From Mesorhabditis belari (taxonomy: Eukaryota > Nematoda > Chromadorea > Rhabditida > Rhabditidae): a stretch of DNA of 64,000 nt. How positions within the stretch are numbered: position 1 is the stretch's first letter; every line of letters begins with the position of its first letter. A model generated the notes under the pieces. The model was given only the letters and a program-made list of their open reading frames with translations. It did not search any database and had not been told where the DNA came from. Positions 20,640-31,189 of this stretch are shown here, piece by piece. The stretch spans positions 1,101,962-1,165,961 of the forward strand of contig CAUEEP010000760.1 in assembly GCA_958450365.1 (NCBI GenBank). Reading direction: 5' to 3'. A program made the translations under genes and the position numbers.

Positions 20640-21540
20640 CAGATCCAGAACGGCCTAACAGAACCTATATAGTTCATCCACAGGTTTGCTACGAGCCTGG
20701 TAGGGGTGTTGATGCGTGGGGCCAACCTTGTACCGGATCCAATATCAGATCTAAAAAGCTGCAGCAAACGAGCTAACGGTAATTGACACTAACATGGCTA
20801 AAGAGACTTGTAACAGACTCAAAGATTACAAAATTTAAAGCCAAAATGTGGGATAAGTTTTTGTCAACGAGTTCTAGGTCTTGAAAATGGAGAATTTCTG
20901 TGTTCCAATGCTTTTTTTTGTCCTAGAAACGCGACAAAGTGCTGAATTTGATTAGTGAAAGGATCGACCCTAAATTAGCACAAAAAGCTTTCATCGAAAC
21001 TGAATCTAGCTCTTTTTTTTCAAATGAAAATGAAACTGGAATTTTTGACTAAATCTGATGAAAACTTGAGTGGATTTTGTGCTGGTTTGAGTCAAAAAAA
21101 ATAGAATTTATTAGACTTCGGAAGACAAAACCAAAACCAAAACCAAAACAGACCAAAACTAACCAAAACTCGCCAATATCTCGTGATTGGGAGGAGCTAG
21201 CCAAAATCTGTTTGCAGATTTGAAATCAGCGTCCAAAAATCTATCCCATAGGTTATTTTTTGTTTCGAAATTTCGAGGTCGTGTTTTGGTCCTTTTTTCG
21301 GCCGCGAGATTTTGGGGAGCGAGGAAAAGTGAAAGGCAAATTTGCATTTTACATTAAAATTTGCATTTTACATTAAAATTTGCATTTTACAATTTTAAAT
21401 TTACATTTCAATTTATATGCAAATTGAGTTTTGGTTTGTTTTGGTGTTTTGGTTTTGGTTTTGGTTTTGGTTTTGGTCTGTTTTGGTTTTGGTTTTGTTT
21501 GCCGAACTCTAGAATTTATGCATATTTCCTAAAGAAAGAA
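20640..21540. other. no gene identified
   Basis: AT-rich sequence with CCAAAA runs at 21125-21170 matched by inverted TTTTGG runs at 21430-21500, forming an imperfect palindrome about 370 bp across, with TGCATTTTACATTAAAATT repeats inside. Confidence 0.45.
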
Positions 21541-21600
21541 TGATAAAGAAGATGACAAAGAAGATGATAAAGAAGATGATAAAGAAGATGATCAAGAAGG
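21538..21600. repeat. 12-bp GATGATAAAGAA array (first block)
   Basis: Same unit as 21722-21975. The two blocks follow the same tatgcatatttcctaaagaa, so the whole segment is duplicated. Confidence 0.8.
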
Positions 21601-21721
21601 TGAAGTTTTTTTTGAAGTCTCAAGGTCAACAAGTGTCTTAAAAGAACTTGAAACGACTAGGGAACTGTTTTAACGTGTCACCGAAACCAGATTATAGAAT
21701 TTATGCATATTTCCTAAAGAA

Positions 21722-21975
21722 AGAATGATAAAGAAGATGATAGAGAAGATGATAGAGAAGATGATAAAGAAGATGATAGAGAAGATGATAGAGAAGATGA
21801 TAGAGAAGATGATAGAGAAGATGATAGAGAAGATGATAGAGAAGATGATAGAGAAGATGATAGAGAAGATGATAGAGAAGATGATAGAGAAGATGATAGA
21901 GAAGATGATAGAGAAGATGATAGAGAAGATGATAGAGAAGATGATAGAGAAGATGATAAAGAAGATCTTAGAGAT
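21722..21975. repeat. 12-bp GATGATAGAGAA array
   Basis: About 21 units, nearly perfect. Open in all three forward frames, one giving an IEKM-repeat frame of 94 codons; no start, splice or conservation evidence that it is translated. Confidence 0.9.
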
Positions 21976-22325
21976 AAAGAAGAAATCTTTTAGAACCGTG
22001 TTTTTATAAAATATGGCAATGAAAAGAGTTTTGCAAAATGGTTAATGATCAAACAAAAGTAATAAATATTGAATTTTGCAAAGAAAAAGAATGAAACCAG
22101 CATTTATTGACTAGTGCTCTTATTTTCTGTGTTTCTTTAGCGCTTTCCGCTCAGAAATTTTCCCAGGTGTCTTCATTGAATATTCTTTTTTTTTGTCTTT
22201 TGAGAGACTTTTATGGGACAGGTGATCCACAAAGAGATCCACACATACACTACAACGAAACATATTGATCCCAGAGAAATTGACAATTTCAATTTACGGG
22301 CAGACATTTTAACTAGAAATTTTCT

Positions 22326-22560
22326 TTCTTTTTTCTTTGTCTTCTTATATACCCCTTAACTCCGCCCCTTTTTCAGTCTATTTGCCGTTGGCAATCGACG
22401 AATTTTGCTCGCATCTTAGCTAGGTTTTTTTGAAAAACGTTGAATTTGTTTTCCTTTGATATCGGCCCAGATACGAGCAAAATTCGTAGATTGCCAACGG
22501 CAAATAGACTGAAAAAGGGGCGGAGTTAGGGGTATATAAGAAGATATATAAGAAGAAAAA
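22326..22560. mobile_element. palindromic element with GC-box/TATA-like ends
   Basis: Left arm 22340-22425 (tcttatataccccttaactc then cgcccctttttcagtctatt and gccgttggcaat); right arm is its complement at about 22465-22550. The central part carries cgaattttgctcg inverted. A sister copy is at 54640-55565. Confidence 0.75.
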
Positions 22561-23025
22561 GGGGCGGAGTTAGGGGTATATAAGAAGGCATATAGGAAGA
22601 AAAAGGGGCGGAGTTAGGGGTATATAAGAAGGCATATAGGAAGAAAAAGGGGCGGAGTTAGGGGTATATAAGAAGGCATATAGGAAGAAAAAGGGGCGGA
22701 GTTAGGGGGTATATAAGAAGGCGTATAGGAAGAAAAAGGGGCGGAGTTACGGGTATATAAGAAGGCATATAGGAAGAAAAAGGGGCGGAGTTAGGGGTAT
22801 ATAAGAAGACATCTAAGAAGAAAAAGGGGCGGAGTTAGAGGGTATATAAGAAGGCATATAGGAAGAAAAAGGGGCGGAGTTAGGGGGTATATAAGAAGGC
22901 ATATAGGAAGAAAAAGGGGCGAAGTTAGGGGTATATAAGAAGGCAAAATGGACAAAGGCAAACGGACAAAAGGGAGCGGAGTTACGGGCCTCTAAGAAGG
23001 CATATAGGTGGGGGGGGGGGTGGGC

Positions 23026-23056
<31 letters not shown>

Positions 23057-23275
23057 GGGGGCCGGGGGGGGTCCCCCCCCCCCCCCCCCCCGGAAGAAAA
23101 AGGAATTTGGCGGTGAGTTGAAGGGGTTTATAAGCGAGACTATGGGAAGAAAAAGGGGCGGAGTTAGGGGTATATAAGAAGGCATATAGGAAGAAAAAGG
23201 GGCGGAGTTAGGGGTATATAAGAAGGCATATAGGAAGAAAAAGGGGCGGAGTTAGGGGTATATAAGAAGGACCGG
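22500..23275. repeat. array of a 44-bp GC-box plus TATA-like cassette
   Basis: About 14 units of GGGGCGGAGTTAGGGGTATA followed by TAAGAAGGCATATAGGAAGAAAAA-like spacer. Each unit pairs a GGGGCGG box with TATATAAG about 10 bp later. The unit is the right end of the palindromic element at 22326, amplified. It is interrupted at 22940-23130 by divergent sequence and a poly-G/C block. Confidence 0.9.
23005..23092. repeat. poly-G then poly-C block
   Basis: Nearly pure G for about 65 bases, then about 20 C. The G tract could form G-quadruplexes and the G/C pair a hairpin. It may also be an assembly or base-calling fault; no other part of this AT-rich window looks like it. Confidence 0.8.
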
Positions 23276-23744
23276 CGAGACCAAAGGTTAAAAGTAACGA
23301 ATTTTAACTTCAAAAAACCAAGTTAACAAACGATTTGGATTTAACCATGAAGAAGTCAAGCAATCCTCTTAAAACTTCACAGGTAAGTCTAAAATAGTCA
23401 AAAAGGAGCGGAGTTAAGCCGGTGCTTCAGAAATTCAATGAAATTCATTGTTAAATGCTAATTTTATTCATATCAAAAATGAGATACTCATTAGAAATAA
23501 AAATTTCAAAAATTTCATCATTTTCGACAGATATCGATATGCTTTTTGGAGTCAGTGGCTCCGGATTGTGGAGCCCGTTTAGGCCAAACAAATCCAAACA
23601 ATAACAATGAGTTGCTCAATCTTAGTCACACCAAAAATCAAAAAATCGAATCAACTTTTAGCTTTTGTTAAGCAAAATAGTTTTTCGGGAGGATTTTGAT
23701 GGCTGATTGGAAAAGGCCGTAACCGGAAAAGGCCGTAATTTATG

Positions 23745-24270
23745 CCCATCGAGGTTCGGCTGAAAGATGGAGCTTCAAGAACTTGAGGAACTTGAAGAAC
23801 AATGAAGAAGACCAAAACAATTTACAAGTTTTAATAGTTTGAAAATGGAAATTCGAAAGAAAGTGATACGGAAGTGACAGAAGATTCGAAAGATTCGAAA
23901 GAAAGTGACAGTTTAACCAAATCTTACTTCTCCTGTTTCTAAACTCTTCGAAACTATTGTGAAAGACAAGATTATCTCCCATTTCCAAACGCAAAATTTA
24001 TTCTCCCCATCTCAATTCGGTTTTCGTAAAAAATAAGTCAACTGTGTCGAGCCTTATTCTTGCTTATAGAAACTTTGTTGACGCCATTGGGCAAAATCAT
24101 AAAGTCCAGCTTCCTCCAGCTCGAGGTTCGGCTCAAAGATGAAACTTGAAGAACACGAAAACAATTTACAAGTTTGGAAATGGAAATTCGAAAGAAAGTG
24201 ATAAGGAAGTGACAGAAGATTCGAAAGATTTGAAAGATTCGAAAGAAATTGATAGTTTAACCAAAAGAAG
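23745..24270. repeat. direct repeats flanking an RT fragment
   Basis: The segment from gaggttcggctgaaagatg through tcgaaagaaagtgacag occurs at 23750-23920 and again at 24122-24265, with the RT scrap between them. Confidence 0.6.
23923..24112 (+). pseudogene. non-LTR reverse transcriptase fragment
   Basis: Frame reads LTSPVSKLFETIVKDKIISH, then QNLFSPSQFGFRKK, a one-base shift in an A run, then KSTVSSLILAYRNFVDAIG. SKLFE...QFGFRxxxSTV is the conserved fingers/palm block of CR1/RTE/Jockey-type RTs. Only about 63 residues are left and the frame is broken. Confidence 0.75.
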
Positions 24271-24419
24271 CCAGCAAAATTGTTTAAACCAAAAGAATTT
24301 CATGCATTTCTGTTTCAAACAAAAGAAAAATGAAAGAAAAACGAAAAAACGAAAAAAACGAAACCAGATGATACTCAGGAAGATAGCGAATAATTTTCTA
24401 AAATTCCTCAAAAAAAACT

Positions 24420-25185
24420 AACCCTCATCGTTGATGATGATGTTCGGCGTGAGCATTTCTATGATTCATGATTAGTTCCACAAAAAAAAACAAAGGAAAT
24501 TCGTTAGTGAAACGAAAGAATTCTCTGCATTAAGGAAAAAAATTCTCTGCTCTGCATTGCATTGTTAGCTGCTCTGTATTGCATTAAGCTATCTCTGCTC
24601 TGCATTGCATTGTTAGAAAAAAGATTGTTAGCTGTAAGTTTGGGAAATTGTTGTTGGAATTGAAGAAATTATTGGAGTTGAAGGAATTGTTTGAATTGAA
24701 GAAATTGTTGGAATTGAAGGAATTGTTGGAATTGAAGAAATTATTGGATTTAAACACTTTACACGACTTTCGGTCGGCTTTTAAGCCTCATAGCTAGACG
24801 ATTTTTGAAGTTTCAAGGTCAACAAGGTCAACAGTTCAAGGTATTTCAACGTCAACAGTTCAAGGCATCTTAAAAGAACTTGAAACGACTAGGGAACTGT
24901 TTTAACGTATCACCGAAACCAGATTAAACTATAAAACGCTTCTCTAAAATTTCAAGAGACGTAGGATTCTAAGATTCTATTTTTCTTGCCCTATAGGGCC
25001 TATAGGCCTCGGTTTTCGAGGGAAACTTGTCTAAAGTTGTAGCAATTTTTGCCAAACCGCGATCTCACTTATAAGGCAGTAAAAAAACTGGTTAATAAGG
25101 CAGTAAAACTGGTTAATTACTGGTCTAAAACACTAGAATAATCATAAAGAAGTGTTTTCCCGAAGTTTTCCAAAAAAAGGAGAAG
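24420..25185. other. no gene identified; GGAATTGAAGAAATTGTT repeats
   Basis: 18-bp tandem-like repeats at 24650-24755 and a segment at 24800-24925 (caaggtcaac...gtatcaccgaaaccagatta) that also occurs at 21615-21700. Confidence 0.5.
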
Positions 25186-25189
25186 ATAT

Positions 25190-25265
25190 GGCGACAAGCG
25201 GAATTGAACCCGCGAGGAAAAATGGCATAGGTTTCGGAATCTAGCACACTATCCCCTAGGCCACC
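25190..25265 (-). tRNA. tRNA-like unit 1 (CCG in anticodon position), degenerate
   Basis: 76 nt. On the minus strand: box A-like TGGCCTAGGGGATAGTG, TTCCGAA in the anticodon-loop position (CCG, Arg), and box B GGTTCAATTCC. The acceptor ends pair GG/CC with wobbles and a mismatch at the seventh pair; the anticodon stem is poor. Probably a tRNA-derived pseudogene or SINE head. Confidence 0.45.
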
Positions 25266-25322
25266 TTTAAAAACATCTTAATACTCACAAAAAACGCTTT
25301 TTGACAAAAAAGCAGAAGATTT

Positions 25323-25398
25323 GGCGACAAGCGGAATTGAACCCGCGAGCAGAGATGGCTTCGGCTTCGGAGCCTAGCACACTATCCCCTAGGCCACC
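25323..25398 (-). tRNA. tRNA-like unit 2 (CCG), degenerate
   Basis: Same 76-nt body with CTCCGAA at the anticodon position and AGC...GCT after it that could form a short variable arm. Box A and box B are present. About 57 bp from unit 1, same strand. Confidence 0.45.
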
Positions 25399-25539
25399 GC
25401 TGCTTTTTCTTACTTCCCCCCTGGCGCCCGCTTATAGATGAGGTCGCCAAAAATTGCCGAAACTTTGTACACGTTTTTCTCGAAAACCAGGACCCATGTG
25501 GAAAAATAAGGCGCCACGTCGAAAGGCACTAAAAGCAGC

Positions 25540-25615
25540 GGCGGCCTAGGGGATAGTGTGCTAGACTCCGAAGCCTAAGCCATCTCTGCTCGCGGGTTCG
25601 ATTCCGCTTGCCGTC
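25540..25615 (+). tRNA. tRNA-like unit 3 (CCG), degenerate
   Basis: Inverted copy of unit 2: GGCGGCCTAGGGGATAG, CTCCGAA, and GGTTCGATTCC box B. The T-stem has mismatches next to the two G-C pairs. Confidence 0.45.
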
Positions 25616-25669
25616 AAATCTTCTGCTTAGCCAAAAAGCGTTTTTTGTGAGTATTTAGATGTTTTTAAA

Positions 25670-25745
25670 GGTGGCCTAGGGGATAGTGTGCTAGATTCCG
25701 AAACCTATACCATGTTTCCTCACGGGTTCGATTCCGCTTGCCGCC
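25670..25745 (+). tRNA. tRNA-like unit 4 (CCG), degenerate
   Basis: Inverted copy of unit 1 with TTCCGAA and box B GGTTCGATTCC. The sequence between units 3 and 4 mirrors that between 1 and 2 (gcgttttttgtgagtattta). Confidence 0.45.
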
Positions 25746-26009
25746 AATCCTCTACTTTCTTGTCAAAAAAGTCTTTTTTGTCTTTTTTGTGAGTATTAAA
25801 GCTGTTTTTAAAGTATAAAAGGTTCCAATAAGTGTTTACTTTTCCAAGAAATGTCTACTTTTCCAATAACAAAACCATCTTATAGGTTTGCCAAAAATTG
25901 TCGAAAATTTGGACAATTTGCAGTTGCAATTTGCAGAAAATTTCGCAGTTAGGTCTGGTTTTGAAAATCGGTGATCAGTTGAAAAAGTTCTCTGGTATTT
26001 GGCCCTGGT

Positions 26010-26312
26010 TAAGGCCATGAAGGCCCCTAAGCCCAAAATGAAGGCCATAAAGGCCCCTAAGCCCAAAATGAAAGCCATGAGGGCCCCTAAGCCCAAAATG
26101 AAAGCCATGAGGGCCCCTAAGCCCAAAATGAAGGCCATAAAGGCCCCTAAGCCCAAAATGAAGGCCATAAAGGCCCCTAAGCCCAAAATGAAGGCCATAA
26201 AGGCCCCTAAGCCCAAAATGAAGGCCATAAAGGCCCCTAAGCCCAAAATGAAGGCCATAAAGGCCCCTAAGCCCAAAATGAAGGCCATGAAGGCCCCTAA
26301 GCCCAAAAAATC
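26010..26312. repeat. 30-bp minisatellite, AAGGCCATAAAGGCCCCTAA
   Basis: Ten units, very uniform. Open on both strands: plus gives a basic KAPKPKMKAI repeat (ORF 25999-26469), minus gives a hydrophobic FILGLGAFMA repeat (ORF 26420-25836). No promoter or splice evidence for either. Confidence 0.92.
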
Positions 26313-26489
26313 CCTTCTAGCACACTCAGATTCTTGCAGAAAAACGTTGAATTTACGAGAAAATGGAAAGAGTGCGCCAGAAAAGGTGTGTTTCCATTTT
26401 AAGCAAAGACAAAGCGACAAAATAATCTTATCTTATCCAGAGAAAAGTAAAGAACAAAAAAGTTTATGAAACGAGATAAGGAGATGTGC

Positions 26490-26765
26490 TGAGGCTACTG
26501 GTTGGCAACAACAAATTGCCGAAAGGGTCCGCTGGGTAAAAAGAGGAGGAGGAGGAGATCAAACAAGTGAGAAGTGTGTGATTCAGTTAGGAGAGGGGTC
26601 CCCGGAGGGGATTCTTCAGGGTATCCCCTCCCACTATCATCCGTTCTCCCCTCATCTCTTTTTCGATCCCACCCTGCTTCTCTAGTACTGGATCCCAGCG
26701 GACCCCCGCCCCAATGGTCACTCGTTGACTCCACATTCATATTCCCTCTTTCCTCAGATCTCTAG
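26490..26765. repeat. GC-rich dispersed repeat, partial copy at 27725-27840
   Basis: The part tcccagcggacccccgcccc...ggtcactcgttgac recurs at 27750-27785 with small indels, so it is not under coding constraint. Function unknown. Confidence 0.5.
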
Positions 26766-27010
26766 AAAAATCTATTAGGCTCTCTATTAGCTCTCTATTA
26801 GCTCAAGCTCTCTATTAGCTCAATAGAGAATAGAGAAAGCTCAATAGAATCCTGAGCCTGGTATTGGCGCTTGAGATCCAGGATCCTAGATCTCTTTGTG
26901 CTGGATCTCTGGATCTCTAGATCTCTTGATCTTAAGACAAGCTGGATCTCTGGATCTCTAGATCTCTGGATCTCTAGATCTTAAGACAAGCTGGATCGGG
27001 ATCTCTTTGT
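26765..27010. repeat. CTCTATTAGCT and GGATCTCTAGATCT repeats
   Basis: Two adjoining short-unit repeat blocks; the second is palindrome-rich (AGATCT, CTAG). Confidence 0.65.
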
Positions 27011-27248
27011 GCTGGATCTGAGCCACTTCTTTTTCTGGAAGATCTGAGCCAGTTCTGGAATATGGAACCAGCTTTGGAATGACCTAGACCTGGAACTGGC
27101 CTCTCTGTAGCTTCTTTTCTTATCTGCATCCTGGCTCATTCCCAACCCTCTGGAACGTCGAACTAGCCTGGTCTGATGTAGCTTTTTCCTTGGATTATTC
27201 TCTTTCCTTTCCCGTTAAATGATCATTAAGTGTATCCTATTATTTAGA

Positions 27249-27599
27249 TGGCTGGCAAGAAGGATCTAGAGATTCCGGAGAAGCTCAAAATCGCCAAGAC
27301 TTGAGAAAATGGGATGCGGGAAAAGGACGTGGCTAACTTCAATTGCTCGTTGTGGACGGTGCGCTGGATCTCTTCTCAATCAAAAGTCAGCGGAAACCTT
27401 TGTCGAAGCCTTGATGGCCATTGAGGCCTTTACCGAAGCCTTGATGGCCATTGAGGCCTTTACCGAAGCCTTGATGGCCATTGAGGGCTTTATCGAGGCC
27501 TCAATGGCCATCAATCACAACTACAAAAGAAGATCGAGCCGTGAACAGGATGGTGAAAAACGATTCGAACAAAACATCAACCTGATGGAAGCCAAATGA
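27249..27599 (+). other. possible small frames with a 30-bp in-frame repeat
   Basis: A TATTATTTAG acceptor-like site lies right before ATGGCTGGCAAGAAGG (27249), a layout typical of trans-splicing, but the frame stops after 18 codons. A second frame (27309-27599, 96 codons) contains three to four copies of EALMAIEAFT from a 30-bp repeat and a basic tail. I do not recognise either; a frameshifted small gene is possible. Confidence 0.25.
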
Positions 27600-28560
27600 T
27601 GAGGGATCAATTTAACAAGGTTGTATCTCCGGAAACGACTGTCTGACTGGCAATGGGACTCAGTCAGACAATGAGTTGACTTTTTGGGATCTGAGGCTCT
27701 TTCAGGGAGTACCCTGTCCTGCCCTAGCCAGCCTCTCTAGTACTGAGATCCCAGCGGACCCCCCTTCAATGGTCACTCGTTGACCCCAAATTCATATCCT
27801 CTTTTCCCCTCAGCTCCCTTTTTCCCTTTATAATCCTATCTATTGACCCTTATCCCTTCCCTCAGCCATTCCAAATTTTCTATAGAGATGATGAATCGTC
27901 AGCTTTTCACGGAATTCGTTTATTTACATGATAGTACATAGTACTATGTTTGACCACTAGTTTCACGAGCTTTATTTATCCATTCCATCCATCCAATGCC
28001 TAGTACGATTTCTAATTATGGATAAGTGTTCAATTAGGAGGATAAGGATGAGATTAGTTGAGATGATTGATCATATTCGGCTGTTCAGAAAATCTTTTCG
28101 TTCCTTTTCATGATTTCTTTGAAAAATAACAAATGAGCGAATTGATTTCTTGGTTTCTGGACAGCCAAATAGCCAAATAGTTGTGATAAGACTTCAATGG
28201 ATAGTTCTCGAGTTCTAGTGCTTCAAAGTAGTGATAAGTAAAAGTGATAAAGCACGAGAAAGTCAAATAACTTTAAAACTCAAATATCTTTGATCAGTTT
28301 TTAGAAAAATAAGCCTAAAGAGTTGAATTTTGAATAGCAATCGGTGTTCTTTATCCATTCAATACTGAGTCGGGTACTGGGGTTTTTAAAACTTGTTAAC
28401 AACTTGTTAACAACTTGTCAAACTTGTAAAACTTGTTAATGACTTGTCAACAACTTGTTAACAACTTGTAAAACTTGTCGACGATTATCGACTTTGAGTC
28501 TAGTGCCTAGTTTGGATCTATCTACCAAATCCAAAGATACAAAAGGTCGATGAATTGGAT
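27600..28560. other. no gene; short MITE at 28079-28168
   Basis: ggctgttcagaaaatctttt and its inverted partner ggtttctggacagcc frame a 90-bp MITE. AACTTGTTAACAACTTG repeats at 28390-28475. Confidence 0.5.
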
Positions 28561-28699
28561 AAAAGTTAAAGCTAAGAGTATTCTTTCACATAGCTGAACA
28601 AATTCTTGGACACAGGCAGGATAAAAAGCAAAACTCTTGGAGAATCACTCAAAAAAAAGCAAAAAGAGGATTCAAAGTTGAACAAGACAGTACTGGACA

Positions 28700-29605
28700 A
28701 GTTTCAGATTTTTCTCCAACTTTGAAGCACTATAACTCGAGAACTATACATTGAAGACTACAAGTGTTATACTGCTTTCGAAAGCTTGAAACGAAATCTA
28801 TACGATGGCATATTTGATTTTTTGATTAGCTTTAATTTTTCACCGATTTCAGGGCGCGCAAAATAGGGCGCAATTCGCTTTTTCAAGCCCAAAAGCTAGC
28901 TAGCTAGCAAGCTTAGAAGCTCAGCTAGCAAGCCGAGCGCTAGCAGCAAGCTTAGAAGCTCAGAAGCTCAGCTAGCAAGCTCAGGAGCTCAGCTAGCAAG
29001 CAAGCTCAGAAGCTTTTTTACCGATTTCAGGGCGCGCAAAATCGGGCGCAATTCACTTTTTTTTTAGGGCATAATAGGGCTTTCAACAACGCGCCCTGAA
29101 ATCGGTGAAAATTTAAAACGACTCAAAAAATCAAATATGCCATCGTATAGATCTCGTTTCAAGCTTTTAGAATTACTACAACACTTGTAGACTTCAATGT
29201 ATTGTTCTCGAGTTCTAGTGCTTCAAAGTCGGAGAAAAATCTGAAATTTCAGATATTTTTGTCCATTGGACTGTATGAAACTTGTTCCCAAATTACATAC
29301 GAGAAATTCAGTTATTTTCCATTTTCAAGAAACAAGTAGAGGCTCTAGATCTAACGGCTCTCTCTCTCTTGTAGATAATCTGATTATTAAGAAAAAGCGT
29401 GTTGAAAAAGTGAACTTTTAACACCTTACTTTGCGCGCCCTGAAATCGGTGAAAATTTAAAGCGAATCAAAAAACCAAATATGCCATCTTATAGCTCTTG
29501 TTTCAAGCTTTCCAAATCACTATAACACTTGCAGATTTCAACGTATAGTTCTCGAGTTCTAGTGCTTCAAAGTCGGAGAAAAATCTGAAATTTCATCTAT
29601 GTTTG
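28700..29605. mobile_element. palindromic element with AGCTAGC-rich core
   Basis: Arms contain gaagcactataactcgagaa / its inverse, then tatacgatggcatatttgat, then ccgatttcagggcgcgcaaa; core is GCTAGC/AAGCTCAGAAGCTC repeats. A second nested end is at 29430-29600. Confidence 0.7.
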
Positions 29606-29763
29606 TCCAGTAATTCTAGAAAAATCTCTATAGAATAGATAAAAAATCCTAGATCAAATCTTATAATATATTACTCGAATTTTCAATAAATCTTTTGATT
29701 TTCACAACAATTTTACAAGATTTACATGCTTGGGTCAATTTTTTTCCTTTCTATTGAATTGAA

Positions 29764-30620
29764 AACTTGAAAAGGTTGGTGAATTGAAAACTGCGGGACT
29801 TTGAACTAAAATTGATTCAACATAAAACCATCAATTCATTCCAAATAATTTCCATTATTATTGACGACTTCTGCCCATTTTACAGGCAATTTGCGGATTG
29901 CTCTTTCGTAGTAGGATTTTGGTTTGTGTGTGAGACAAGTGTGAGACTCAAAAATGGAGGACTGGAGACGTCAGCTGTCAGCCCAGTTTGAGCACTTTCT
30001 TCAAAAGAAACCCATTTTGGTATCAATGGAAAAGTTGTAGAGAATCAAAAATTAGGCTTATAGCCAAATTTCCAAAAAGATACACTTAGTAGTTTCGCTT
30101 AAAATGCAAGTTTTGTGAAAATTCGTAAATTTGGCATTTCTTGAAAACGAGTTTTTGAATCGTTCTGAAAATTTGGATATAAGCTTGATTTTTGATTCTC
30201 TACAACTTTTCTATTGACACCAAAATGGGTTTCTTTTGAAGAAAGTGCTCAAACTGTCACATATGACAATAGCCCGCAGTTTTCAATTCACCAACCCAAT
30301 AGATTTCTTTCTCATTTCAAAGAGAAACAGAAAATTTATCGCGTAAAACAATAATTTCAATTAATGTGACAAAAAAAATGATTAGAAAATGAAAAAGAAA
30401 CGACGACGCGACGCTCCCATCGACTACCTGTAAATGGCGGCGACGTCAATTGGAATGTCGCGTCGCGTCGTCGCGTCAGTCGCGCAAAAATTAACATTTT
30501 AGTTCTCTACAACATTCTCTACAACTTTTCTATTGACACCAAAATGGGTTTCTTTTGAAGAAATTGCTCAAACTGTCACAAATGACAATAGCCGGTAGTT
30601 TTCAATTCACCAAACCCAAT
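29764..30620 (-). mobile_element. mariner-superfamily remnant with GGTTGGTGAATTGAAAACTG ends
   Basis: Left end ggttggtgaattgaaaactg, inner end at 30280-30297 and outer right end near 30605-30618 in inversion. The minus strand at 29924-29836 reads SYYERAIRKLPVKWAEVVNN then NGNYLE-stop, the C terminus of a Tc1/mariner-type transposase. The rest of the coding part is deleted. A sister copy with the same layout is at 36819-37675. Confidence 0.75.
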
Positions 30621-30689
30621 ATAAACTCACAATCATCGAGAACCTCGAGAAACTCCATATTGTCAAAAGCTATAGAAAAAAAAGAAAAG

Positions 30690-31140
30690 ATATTCAATTA
30701 AGAATTGAAAATGTTTAAAAATATTTAAAAATATTCAAAAATATTTAAAAATCATTTATTTTAAATATTTATCTTAAAGATTTACATTAAATATTTACCT
30801 TAAATATTTAACTTTTTAAAAAAACAAACAACTTTGAAAGTTTTGGCTATGAAAGCTATGATTGAGGGTTTTTTTTGAGAGTTTTTAAGAGCTTTAACTA
30901 AGGGCCAAATCTGGCAAAACCACTCGGAATCCATTAGTGAATGGAAACAGTTGAAAGCAGTGGGAAAGCTAAAAAAAAATGGAAACGATTCAATGGATTG
31001 GATAAAAGAGGGAAAAGAGCTCATTCTCTTCACTCAAAGCTCTTATTGGGGTTTGTTTTTGGAGCCCTTAAACCTTCTTTTTTTTTTGTTTGGGAAATCA
31101 CGCAACTCTTTCATTCTCTTCTTTTTTGTCCATTAGATTG
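30690..31140. other. AT-rich; no gene
   Basis: AAAATATTTAAA repeats at 30710-30800, then an imperfect inverted segment near 30890-31030. No supported exon. Confidence 0.4.
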
Positions 31141-31189
31141 AGTGAAATGGTTTAATTTAAAGTTCATCTGCAACTTTCTGCAACTGGAA

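Larger units (their letters stand above)
25190..25790. mobile_element. inverted pair of tRNA-like doublets
   Basis: Arms 25190-25400 and 25538-25745 are inverted copies, each with two tRNA-like units. The whole can fold as one palindrome with a 140-bp loop. It looks like a MITE or inverted duplication carrying the units rather than a normal tRNA cluster. Confidence 0.6.

Noticed and set aside
22982..23185. Proline-rich minus frame
   Set aside because: Translation of the poly-G/C block.
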